From an uncultured Holophagales bacterium (GTDB lineage Bacteria > Acidobacteriota > Thermoanaerobaculia > UBA5066): a stretch of DNA of 6,478 nucleotides. The DNA lies in NCBI GenBank assembly GCA_937927565.1, contig CALBDV010000699.1:1-6478 (forward strand), read 5' to 3'. The notes under the pieces are model-generated. The model worked only from the letters and a program-made list of their open reading frames with translations. It did not search any database and was not told the DNA's origin. The position numbers and the translations under genes are program-made. Shown one piece after another: positions 1 to 5,915 of the stretch. Each line of letters begins with the position of its first letter. Within the stretch, counting starts at the first letter, position 1.

Positions 1-2486
1 GTCTCCTCCATCGAGCCCGAGGTGTCGACGCCCACGCCGAGCGACAGGGGGAGGTTCGTGACGACCTCGAAGGCGTCGATCGCCTGCTCGACGCCGTCCT
101 CCAGCACGCGGAAGTTCGACTTCGCGAGTCCCGTGACGGGGCGCCCCTTCGCGAAGACCGAGGTGTACAGCTCGACGGCCTGGACGTCGACCTCGGAGAG
201 GTACTTCGGCGCGTTGATGTAGCGGACGTCCTCGCTGACGTCCCCGTCCTCGAGGGTGGCCACGACGCGGAGGAACCCGATCTCCTCCCGGCGCGGTACG
301 TCGACGATCTGCTGGAAGGGAGGCTGGTAGAGGGTGGCGGCGCGCGTCTCGTTGACGAAGATCTCGAGCTTCTGGAGCTTCTTCGTCTCGGGAACGGCGA
401 GGTCGGCGACGACGCGCACGGCCCCGAAGATGCTGATCCCCTTCTCCGGTGCGGTGATCTTCACCCGGAACGCTTCACGCCCCTCGTTCAGGACGAGCTC
501 GTCCTCGGAGAGCATCTTGCCGTCCTTCGAGAATCCGGCGACTCTGATCGTCCGCTTCCGCGGGAGCTCGCCGAGGTCGAGGTCGGCCTCGAAGGGAGGC
601 CGCCGGTCGGTGACGATCTTCCGGCCGTCGAGGAAGAACTCGGCGAAGGCGATGTCGTCGGAGCTGGCGCGCGTCTCGAACTTCACGACACCGGTCGCGA
701 ACTCGCGTGCGATCGGCAGGAGCGTGAGGGCGCCTCGCTCGTTCGGAGAGGAGACGAGGCGCGCGAGGGCGGCCTTGGCCGACTCGCGGGCCGCCTTCTC
801 CTCGGGGGAGAGGAGCTGGTCGGGTGACTCGGGGACGACGACCTTCTCGTCGATGAGGGCGGCGGCGTTGCGGTTCGAGTCGGCGATCTTCACCTTCAGG
901 CGGTACTCGCCGGGGTAGAGGAAGCGCTCGAGGTTGAGGGGGAGGAAGGCCCCCTTCACCGTCGAGGCGGGGAAGTCGAACCGATACCGGAAGTTGTCGA
1001 CGAGCTTGCCCCCCTTGACGATCTCGCCGACGACGTCGAGGTCGTAGAAGGTCTCCTCGCCGAGCGCCTTGGTCCCGAGGGTCGCGCGCTCGAGGAGGAC
1101 GGAGATCTCCATCCGGATCTTGCTCGCGACCATCTCGGGGAAGCGGAGGACCCGCTGGACCGGGAGCTTCGCCGCGTCGGGGTCGACGTCCGTCGTCATG
1201 AGGAGGATCTTGTCGACCCCCTCCACGTCCGGTTTCGGACCCTCCTTCAGGTCGTCGATCAGTCTCTGGGCGCCCATCGTCCCGAAGAGGCCCGTCGCGG
1301 CCCCCATCGCTCCGTTGATCTCCCTCCACTCGGCGCAGCGCGTGACGTCGACCGTTCGGCCGGTGCCGATCCCCGTGAGGCCGGCGACGCCGCCGACGAG
1401 GAGCGCCTGGGGGCCTTCGAGCGGCGTCCAGAGCCTGAAGTCGCCCGTCCCGAAGGGCTGGTAGAAGAGGAGCGTGACCTTGCTCATGCGGAGCGACTCG
1501 AGGCGTTCGTAGAACCAGATCTCGAGCGGGTTGTAGATGTCCTGGCAGTCGATCCGCCGGAACCCGTCGGGCGGGCCGTTGATGAGGAAGACCCTCCCCT
1601 GGTCGGTGTTGACGCTCCGGTAGCGTTCCTTGACCATCTGGAGTCTCAGCTCGTAGATCTCCCTGAATGCGACTCTCTGCCCGTCCGAATCGACCGAACG
1701 CCGCTTCCAGAAGTCCTCGATGAATCGGTCCCGCTGGTAGTCGGAGGCGAGGCGAAGGAACGTCGCCTCCTCGACTTCGGCAAGGATCGGCTCGACGTCG
1801 GACAGGAACAGCCTGTACCGGTCGGGCAGGGCCGCTATGGCCTGCTTGCGCTCCTTTCCCGAGAGCTTCTTCGCCGAAAGGACGAGGGGCGCTGCCGCTC
1901 CAGCAGGGGCCGAGGCCGTCGGCCCCGAGAGGGGTACGGCGAGGGCGGCGCGCTCGCGCAGGCCTCCGGCGGTGTCGGACTGGCGGGAGGAGATCGCCCG
2001 GTAGGCGGTCTGGACGAGAGTCGTGTCGGCGCAGCCGAAGGCGCTCTCCGTGAGCGCGTCGAGCGGCTTGTCGGCCTGGGACTTCGGCGCGAGGAGCACC
2101 GACTCGCCGTCGATGACGGTCCAGTATCGGGAGATCCCGGTCCCCGGCTCGGGGAAGAACAGCATCCGGACGTTCGTGCCGAGGAGGCGGTGATTGAGGT
2201 AGGTCCAGACCTCGACCCGGGCGAAGAGGTTCGGGCAGGAGACGATCCGGCGGGCGTCCGGCCCTCCCCCGGAGGCGACCCACACGGAGGCACGATCGTC
2301 GTCGAGACGGCCGAAGAGGGTCATCGCCTCGGCCCGGAGAGCCTGGGTCGGATCGGGGTCCTGCAGGGTGACCGCGACGCCCTTCGAGGCGTCGGCAGGG
2401 GTGGCACGAGGCGCCTGCGCGGGCGCATCGGCGGCGAGGAGCGCCGAAGCCACGAAGGCGAGCCATCGAGCCTGGATCCGGACCAT
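1..2486 (-). CDS. Secreted GWxTD / Ig-like / VWFA-related domain protein (3' end beyond window)
   Basis: Translation from ATG at 2486 stays open to the left edge (828 complete codons, no stop seen). The start is fixed by AAGGAGG seven bases upstream. Residues 1-25 look like a signal peptide: Arg near the N-terminus, hydrophobic residues 8-19, AQA at 23-25 as a likely signal peptidase I site. Residues 91-127 and 321-358 are related segments (EVW/EIW, LFF/LFY, GTG..R.W). Residues 254-326 match the GWxTD-family core: FW at 259-260, a charged helix, TDQGRV at 294-299, NGPPDG at 303-308, EIWFY at 322-326. The signature Gly-Trp is replaced by Ser-Val (291-292). Two beta-rich Ig-like segments follow (about 600-667 and 668-757). 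The VWFA-related region begins near 765, with RVLEDG at 793-798 and a MIDAS motif DTSGS at 821-825 (D821, S823, S825) at the edge. By analogy it is exported and may bind a metal-dependent ligand; its role is unknown. Family assignment is confident, function is not. Confidence 0.88.
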   Translation of the reverse strand, partial: MVRIQARWLAFVASALLAADAPAQAPRATPADASKGVAVTLQDPDPTQALRAEAMTLFGRLDDDRASVWVASGGGPDARRIVSCPNLFARVEVWTYLNHRLLGTNVRMLFFPEPGTGISRYWTVIDGESVLLAPKSQADKPLDALTESAFGCADTTLVQTAYRAISSRQSDTAGGLRERAALAVPLSGPTASAPAGAAAPLVLSAKKLSGKERKQAIAALPDRYRLFLSDVEPILAEVEEATFLRLASDYQRDRFIEDFWKRRSVDSDGQRVAFREIYELRLQMVKERYRSVNTDQGRVFLINGPPDGFRRIDCQDIYNPLEIWFYERLESLRMSKVTLLFYQPFGTGDFRLWTPLEGPQALLVGGVAGLTGIGTGRTVDVTRCAEWREINGAMGAATGLFGTMGAQRLIDDLKEGPKPDVEGVDKILLMTTDVDPDAAKLPVQRVLRFPEMVASKIRMEISVLLERATLGTKALGEETFYDLDVVGEIVKGGKLVDNFRYRFDFPASTVKGAFLPLNLERFLYPGEYRLKVKIADSNRNAAALIDEKVVVPESPDQLLSPEEKAARESAKAALARLVSSPNERGALTLLPIAREFATGVVKFETRASSDDIAFAEFFLDGRKIVTDRRPPFEADLDLGELPRKRTIRVAGFSKDGKMLSEDELVLNEGREAFRVKITAPEKGISIFGAVRVVADLAVPETKKLQKLEIFVNETRAATLYQPPFQQIVDVPRREEIGFLRVVATLEDGDVSEDVRYINAPKYLSEVDVQAVELYTSVFAKGRPVTGLAKSNFRVLEDGVEQAIDAFEVVTNLPLSLGVGVDTSGSMEE

Positions 2487-2493
2487 GGACGTT

Positions 2494-2500
2494 CCTCCTT
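2494..2500 (-). promoter_or_regulatory. Strong Shine-Dalgarno of the GWxTD/VWA gene
   Basis: On the minus strand the sequence reads AAGGAGG, followed by seven bases and then the ATG at 2486. This is a near-consensus ribosome binding site at good spacing, and it decides the start of the large secreted protein. Its first three bases also belong to a possible CCAAG/CTTGG stem (2498-2502 with 2517-2521), so access could be partly modulated by RNA folding; that last point is inference. Confidence 0.85.
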
Positions 2501-2508
2501 GGCACCCG

Positions 2509-2529
2509 CCATCTGCCCAAGCAAGATGG
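2509..2529 (-). repeat. Inverted repeat in the leader of the GWxTD/VWA gene
   Basis: A perfect 6-bp inverted repeat, CCATCT (2509-2514) and AGATGG (2524-2529), has a 9-base spacer. It lies 23-43 bases upstream of the ATG at 2486, so it could be a DNA operator or a hairpin in the 5' leader. The spacer contains the CTTGG (minus strand, 2521-2517) that can instead pair with CCAAG (minus strand, 2502-2498) next to the Shine-Dalgarno. The two stems would be mutually exclusive. The repeat is directly visible; any regulatory role is speculative, and arms this short occur by chance. Confidence 0.35.
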
Positions 2530-2532
2530 GGA

Positions 2533-2551
2533 CCGTATCCGAAGTGTACGG
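2533..2551. repeat. Short dyad in the divergent intergenic region
   Basis: CCGTA (2533-2537) and TACGG (2547-2551) form a perfect 5-bp dyad with a 9-base spacer, the same spacer length as the neighbouring repeat at 2509-2529. It lies roughly midway between the two divergent start codons, where an operator or activator site would be expected. It is short enough to be coincidence. No known binding consensus is recognised. Confidence 0.25.
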
Positions 2552-2604
2552 CGCGCACCGGGAAGGGTTCGTGAGGGGGGGCACGGGTCCCTCGTGGCCC
2601 TCAC

Positions 2605-2610
2605 TAGAAT
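2605..2610 (+). promoter_or_regulatory. Candidate -10 box for a leaderless cysteine desulfurase transcript
   Basis: TAGAAT matches the sigma70 -10 consensus TATAAT at five of six positions. It ends eight bases before the ATG at 2619, which would put the transcription start at or within a base or two of the start codon. No convincing -35 hexamer is seen 16-19 bp upstream, and no Shine-Dalgarno precedes this ATG (the bases before it are CCCCCGAA). Both facts are consistent with a leaderless mRNA. This is inferred from spacing only. Confidence 0.4.
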
Positions 2611-2618
2611 CCCCCGAA

Positions 2619-3791
2619 ATGCCCGTTCAGCGGCCGGTCTACGCCGATCACCACGCCACGACGCCCCTTCGTCCCGAGGCGCTCGAGGCGATGCTGCCGT
2701 GGCTCACCGCCCTCGCGGCCAATCCCTCCTCGATCCACGCCCCGGGCCGGGCGGCGAGAGAGGCGGTCGAATCGGCGCGCGAGGCGGTGGCGTCCGCCCT
2801 CGGCGTCCTGCCGGACGAGATCGTCTTCACCTCGGGAGGGACGGAGTCGGACGCGCTCGCCGTCAGAGGCGCGGCCCTGGCCGCTCGAGAGCGGGAGCCG
2901 GGGCGGAGCCGCGTCGTCTTTTCCGCTGCAGAGCATCCTGCCGTCCGCGAAGCGGGGCTTTCCCTGGCCGGGGACGGCCTCGAGCCGGTCGAGGTGCCGG
3001 TCGACGGAACGGGGTTGCCTGACGAGGACGGACTTGCGTCCGCGATCGGCGCGAAGACGGCGGTCGTGTCGCTCATCCTCGCGAGCAACGAGACGGGCGC
3101 CGTGAACGTCCGGATGCCGGATGCCGCCAGGATTGCGCACGCGGCCGGGGCCGTCGTCCACACGGACGCCGTCCAGGCCGTGGGGAAGATTCCGGTCCGG
3201 CCCGGAGCGCTCGGGGTCGACCTGCTTTCGTTCACGGGGCACAAGTTCGGAGGACCGAAAGGGGCGGGGGGACTCTGGGCGAGGAAGGGTGTCCGCCTCC
3301 GGCCGCTCTTCAGGGGCGGCGGCCAGGAACGAGGTCGTCGGGGGGGGACGGAAAACGTCCCGGCCATCGCGGGCCTGGGCGCGGCGCTGACGGCGGCGGT
3401 CGCCAGGATGGACGTGGAGGCGCTTCGCCTCGCAGCACTGCGGGATGCCTTCGAGGCAGGGGTCCTCGTCCGGGTTCCCGGCGCGCGCATCAACGGGGCC
3501 GGGGCGGCGGGGGGGGAGCGCCTTCCGACGGCCAGCTCCGTCACCTTTCCCGGCGCCGACGGCGAGACGCTCCTGGCGTCGCTCGACCTCGAGGGGATTG
3601 CGGCGTCGTCCGGATCGGCGTGCGCATCGGGAACTCCTTCTCCCAGCCGGGTCCTTCTCGCCTGCGGATTGCCCGTGGCCGAGGTCCGCGCGACGCTGAG
3701 GTTCTCGTTCGGCTGGACGAGCTCCGAGGCCGACGTCGCGACGCTCCTCGAAATCCTCCCGGGCCTGGTCGCTCGCGCCCGGGCGGTCTGA
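2619..3791 (+). CDS. Cysteine desulfurase, class I (NifS/IscS type)
   Basis: A 390-residue PLP enzyme expected to remove sulfur from L-cysteine, giving alanine and an enzyme persulfide for Fe-S clusters or tRNA/cofactor thiolation in the cytoplasm. The start fits the family N-terminus: PVYADHHATTP lies just after the ATG, although the frame is open further upstream. Visible motifs are TSGGTESD in the PLP-binding region, H106 in SAAEHP, SNETGAVN, D183 and Q186 in HTDAVQ (PLP pyridine nitrogen and ring contacts), the Schiff-base lysine K209 in FTGHKFGGPKG, GGGQERG..GGTEN, and the persulfide cysteine C335 in SSGSACASG. Length and the Cys-loop context suit the IscS/NifS class rather than SufS. 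No scaffold, regulator or thiolase gene (iscU, iscR, mnmA) lies beside it, so its sulfur acceptor cannot be inferred here; iscS, nifS or a tRNA-thiolation paralogue are all possible. It is divergent from the GWxTD/VWA gene. Confidence 0.95.
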   Translation: MPVQRPVYADHHATTPLRPEALEAMLPWLTALAANPSSIHAPGRAAREAVESAREAVASALGVLPDEIVFTSGGTESDALAVRGAALAAREREPGRSRVVFSAAEHPAVREAGLSLAGDGLEPVEVPVDGTGLPDEDGLASAIGAKTAVVSLILASNETGAVNVRMPDAARIAHAAGAVVHTDAVQAVGKIPVRPGALGVDLLSFTGHKFGGPKGAGGLWARKGVRLRPLFRGGGQERGRRGGTENVPAIAGLGAALTAAVARMDVEALRLAALRDAFEAGVLVRVPGARINGAGAAGGERLPTASSVTFPGADGETLLASLDLEGIAASSGSACASGTPSPSRVLLACGLPVAEVRATLRFSFGWTSSEADVATLLEILPGLVARARAV

Positions 3792-3802
3792 CGGCGGCAA
3801 CA

Positions 3803-3820
3803 GGCGCCGGAGAGGGCGCC
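3803..3820 (+). terminator. GGCGCC hairpin after the cysteine desulfurase stop
   Basis: GGCGCC (3803-3808), a six-base loop GGAGAG, and GGCGCC again (3815-3820) form a perfect 6-bp all-G/C stem starting 12 bases past the TGA at 3789-3791. The position suits a transcription terminator or 3'-end stabiliser for the desulfurase mRNA. There is no following T-tract, so it is not a canonical intrinsic terminator. A competing pairing of CGGCG (3792-3796) with CGCCG (3817-3821) is also possible. Confidence 0.35.
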
Positions 3821-3847
3821 GCAAGAGCCTCGCCGCTGCCGTACAGC

Positions 3848-3876
3848 TTGATCCCCGGGACCGGGAAGTGTCTAAT
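3848..3876 (+). promoter_or_regulatory. Sigma70-like promoter of the zinc-ribbon/FHA gene
   Basis: TTGATC (3848-3853, four of six matches to TTGACA, including TTGA) and TCTAAT (3871-3876, five of six matches to TATAAT) are separated by exactly 17 bp. Transcription would begin near 3883, giving a leader of about 30 bases before the TTG start at 3915. It stands out as an AT-richer patch in very GC-rich DNA. It suggests the FHA gene is transcribed independently of the upstream desulfurase gene. Confidence 0.6.
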
Positions 3877-3902
3877 GAGTCGGGTTCCGCTCAGGGTATC
3901 CG

Positions 3903-3909
3903 GGGGGAG
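3903..3909 (+). promoter_or_regulatory. Ribosome binding site for the TTG start
   Basis: GGGGGAG sits five bases before TTG at 3915. This purine-rich site supports the TTG as the real start: translation from it begins directly with the first zinc-ribbon cysteine pair. The ATG at 3910 is out of frame and meets a stop after one further codon. Confidence 0.6.
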
Positions 3910-3914
3910 ATGCG

Positions 3915-4607
3915 TTGATCATCCAGTGCTCGGCATGCAAGACGCGCTACCACTACGACGAGGCCCGCTTCGCGGGGGCCCCGGCGAAGAAGATCCGTTG
4001 CACGAAGTGCGCGACGGTCTTCGAGATCCGAAACCCGACGCTGAACGCTCCGCCGCCGGCGGGATTCCAGGCCGAGGAGACGAGCTCGTTCGGGGCGCCG
4101 ATGCCGAGCTCGGATGACTTCAACTTCGATACGACGATCATGGGCTCCCACCGCAGGAAGCCGGCCGAGGTTCCTCCGCCCCCTGCCAAGGCCGCTCCCG
4201 CGCCGCCCCCGGCTCCTGTCGCCCGAACGGGCACGGCCGAGTTCGCGAAGCCTCCGGTCGCCGCGTCGGCTGCCGTCGGATCGGGGAGGAGGCTTCGGCT
4301 CCCCGACTGGGAGAGGCTCTCTCTCGCCTGCATCGCCGGGCCGGAGGCCGGACGGATCTTCGAGATCGACAGGGCGCGGCTGGTGATCGGTCGAGCCGGG
4401 TCCGACATTCTCCTCAACGACCCCGAGTGCTCGCGGCAGCACGCCGCGATCGAGGTCTCCGACGACAAGGTCTTCCTCGTGGACCTCGGCTCGACGAACG
4501 GGACCTACGTCGCCGACAAGCGGATCTCGCAGCTCGAGCTCGAGAACCGGTCCGAGTTCGACGTCGGATCCTCGACGCTCATGCTGATCCGGACCCGCAA
4601 GGAGTAG
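3915..4607 (+). CDS. Zinc-ribbon and FHA domain protein
   Basis: A 230-residue protein, probably cytoplasmic, with no signal peptide or membrane segment seen. Residues 1-36 form an MJ0042-type zinc ribbon with paired cysteines C5/C8 and C29/C32. Residues 41-125 are a low-complexity linker, acidic then Pro/Ala-rich (PPPP at 87-90, PAPPPAP at 95-101), containing DFNFDTTIMG at 68-77. Residues 126-228 are an FHA domain with the phosphothreonine-binding signature: G159-R160, S173-R174-Q-H176, and N195-G196 in GSTNGTYV. The phosphopeptide-binding residues are intact, so it should bind a phosphothreonine protein, typically as part of Ser/Thr kinase signalling. No kinase or phosphatase gene is in view. 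The start is TTG, chosen because it immediately precedes the conserved Ile-Ile-x-Cys start of the ribbon and follows a good ribosome binding site. It ends 3 bp from the convergent threonine synthase gene. Partner and pathway are unknown. Confidence 0.9.
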   Translation: MIIQCSACKTRYHYDEARFAGAPAKKIRCTKCATVFEIRNPTLNAPPPAGFQAEETSSFGAPMPSSDDFNFDTTIMGSHRRKPAEVPPPPAKAAPAPPPAPVARTGTAEFAKPPVAASAAVGSGRRLRLPDWERLSLACIAGPEAGRIFEIDRARLVIGRAGSDILLNDPECSRQHAAIEVSDDKVFLVDLGSTNGTYVADKRISQLELENRSEFDVGSSTLMLIRTRKE

Positions 4608-4610
4608 TCG

Positions 4611-5915
4611 CTACCTCGCCTCCAGCGCCCTCGAGACGGCCTCGAGCGTGGCGGGCAGGCTTCGGGGTGGGTTCGAAAAGCGTGCCGCGCTCCCGTGGTA
4701 GCGGACGGCGGACCCCGAGAACTTGATCGCGTGGGCCGTCGCGACGACGACCACCGTCTCGTTCCTTCCGATCGCCCCTTCGCGCCTGAGCTTTCCGGCG
4801 GCCGCCAGGGCGACGGCGGAGTTGGGACAGATCGAGAGGCCGTGCCGGTTCGCCAGGGCGGCCGCCTCGAGGAGCTCGGCCTCCGTGACGCGGGCGACGA
4901 GGCCGTTCGACAGCTCGATCTCCCTCCGCGCCCTGGGGTGCGAGACGGGGGCGCCGATCCGGATCGCCGAGGCTTCGGTTTCTTCGGCCGTACGGGTGAC
5001 GTGTTCCGCGAAGCCGGTGAGCCAGGAGCGGTAGAAGGGATCGGCCGCCTCGGCCTGCGCCCCGGCGATGCGCGGCCGCTTGCCGATGACGCCGAGGTCG
5101 AGCCACTCCCGGATTCCCTTCCCGATGGCCGACACGTTTCCGGCATTCCCGACGGGGACGACGAACCAGTCCGGCACTTCCCAGCCGAGGTCGTGGATCG
5201 CTTCCTGGCCGATCGTCTTCTGGCCCTCGATCCGCACCGGATTCCTGGAGTTGAGGAGGTAGACGGGGCGCGTTCGCGCCAGGTCGGCGACGATCCGCAT
5301 GCAGCCGTCGAAGTCGGTGGCGAGGCCGAGCGTGAGCGCCCCGTGGTGGAGCGCCTGGGCGAGTTGCTCTCCGGTGATCTTCGCCTCGGGGAGGAGGACG
5401 ACGGCCCGCATCCCCGGCACCTCGGCGGCGTAGGAAGCGAGGGCTGCAGAGGTGTCGCCCGTCGAGGCGCAGACGACGTCGGTCCGCCCGAGGTGGTGCG
5501 CCCACGAGACGCCGACGGTCATCCCGCGGTCCTTGAACGACAGGGTCGGGTTCTCCCCCTCGTGCTTGACGAAGAGGTGCGTCAGGCCGAGCTCCTTCCC
5601 GAGCTCGACGCAGCGGTAGAGGTTCGTAGACCCCTCGGGCTTGCTGACGATCTCCGTCGGGGCGAGCGCGGGGAAGACGTGCTCGCGGTAGCGCCAGACG
5701 CCGCTTCTCTCGTACGCGGGCGTCTCCGCGTTCGGGAGAGCGCTCCGGCGGCGGTCGAAGAGGTCGCGCCACTGGCTCCCCGAGAGCCCGAACGACGCGA
5801 GGTCGTGGAGGATCTCGAGGAGTCCGCCGCAGGCGGGGCACTCGGTGAGGACCTCCTCGATGCCGTGCGAGGCGCCGCAGGCGAGGCAGGAATGACGGGA
5901 GAGAGGTGTCTTCAC
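4611..5915 (-). CDS. thrC: Threonine synthase with N-terminal zinc ribbon
   Basis: A 434-residue PLP enzyme expected to convert O-phospho-L-homoserine to L-threonine, the last step of threonine synthesis, in the cytoplasm. It starts at GTG 5915, whose GTGA overlaps the TGA of homoserine kinase, so translation is probably coupled. No strong separate Shine-Dalgarno is seen. A zinc ribbon comes first (C10, C13, C26, C29). Next come EGENPTLSFKDRGM with the PLP lysine K128, the substrate/PLP loop STGDTSAALASYA at 151-163, the phosphate-binding glycine loop VPVGNAGN at 253-260, and TAHAIKFSG at 393-401 near the C-terminus. This layout matches the archaeal/plant-like class of threonine synthase rather than the E. 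coli ThrC class. Without the thrB neighbour a related PLP lyase such as cysteate synthase would be worth considering; the operon makes ThrC much the best call. The longer open frame to 6188 is an artefact over thrB. Confidence 0.93.
   Translation of the reverse strand: MKTPLSRHSCLACGASHGIEEVLTECPACGGLLEILHDLASFGLSGSQWRDLFDRRRSALPNAETPAYERSGVWRYREHVFPALAPTEIVSKPEGSTNLYRCVELGKELGLTHLFVKHEGENPTLSFKDRGMTVGVSWAHHLGRTDVVCASTGDTSAALASYAAEVPGMRAVVLLPEAKITGEQLAQALHHGALTLGLATDFDGCMRIVADLARTRPVYLLNSRNPVRIEGQKTIGQEAIHDLGWEVPDWFVVPVGNAGNVSAIGKGIREWLDLGVIGKRPRIAGAQAEAADPFYRSWLTGFAEHVTRTAEETEASAIRIGAPVSHPRARREIELSNGLVARVTEAELLEAAALANRHGLSICPNSAVALAAAGKLRREGAIGRNETVVVVATAHAIKFSGSAVRYHGSAARFSNPPRSLPATLEAVSRALEAR

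Noticed and set aside
334..918. 194-codon plus-strand frame opposite the GWxTD/VWA gene
   Set aside because: Ser/Arg-rich antisense reading with no domain and no ribosome binding site noted; a shadow of the real minus-strand gene.
475..2604. 709-codon minus-strand open frame, Arg/Pro-rich
   Set aside because: It overlaps the GWxTD/VWA gene in another frame. Its translation is low-complexity Arg/Pro/Gly as expected for an off-frame reading of GC-rich coding DNA, and it has no recognisable domain, whereas the frame from 2486 shows a signal peptide and family motifs.
2190..2618. Upstream extension of the cysteine desulfurase frame
   Set aside because: The frame happens to stay open, but it crosses the divergent gene and the intergenic region. 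The family N-terminus begins right after the ATG at 2619.
2604..3824. 406-codon minus-strand frame opposite the cysteine desulfurase
   Set aside because: Arg/Pro-rich translation without motifs, fully antisense to an unambiguous enzyme gene.
2535..3901. Shared GTATCCG in the two intergenic regions (about 2535 and 3896)
   Set aside because: A seven-base match without symmetry or common position relative to promoters; not enough for a shared operator.
3910..3918. ATG CGT TGA mini-ORF overlapping the TTG start of the FHA gene
   Set aside because: A two-codon start-stop ORF at this place could in principle affect initiation, but nine bases are easily chance and nothing else supports a regulatory leader.
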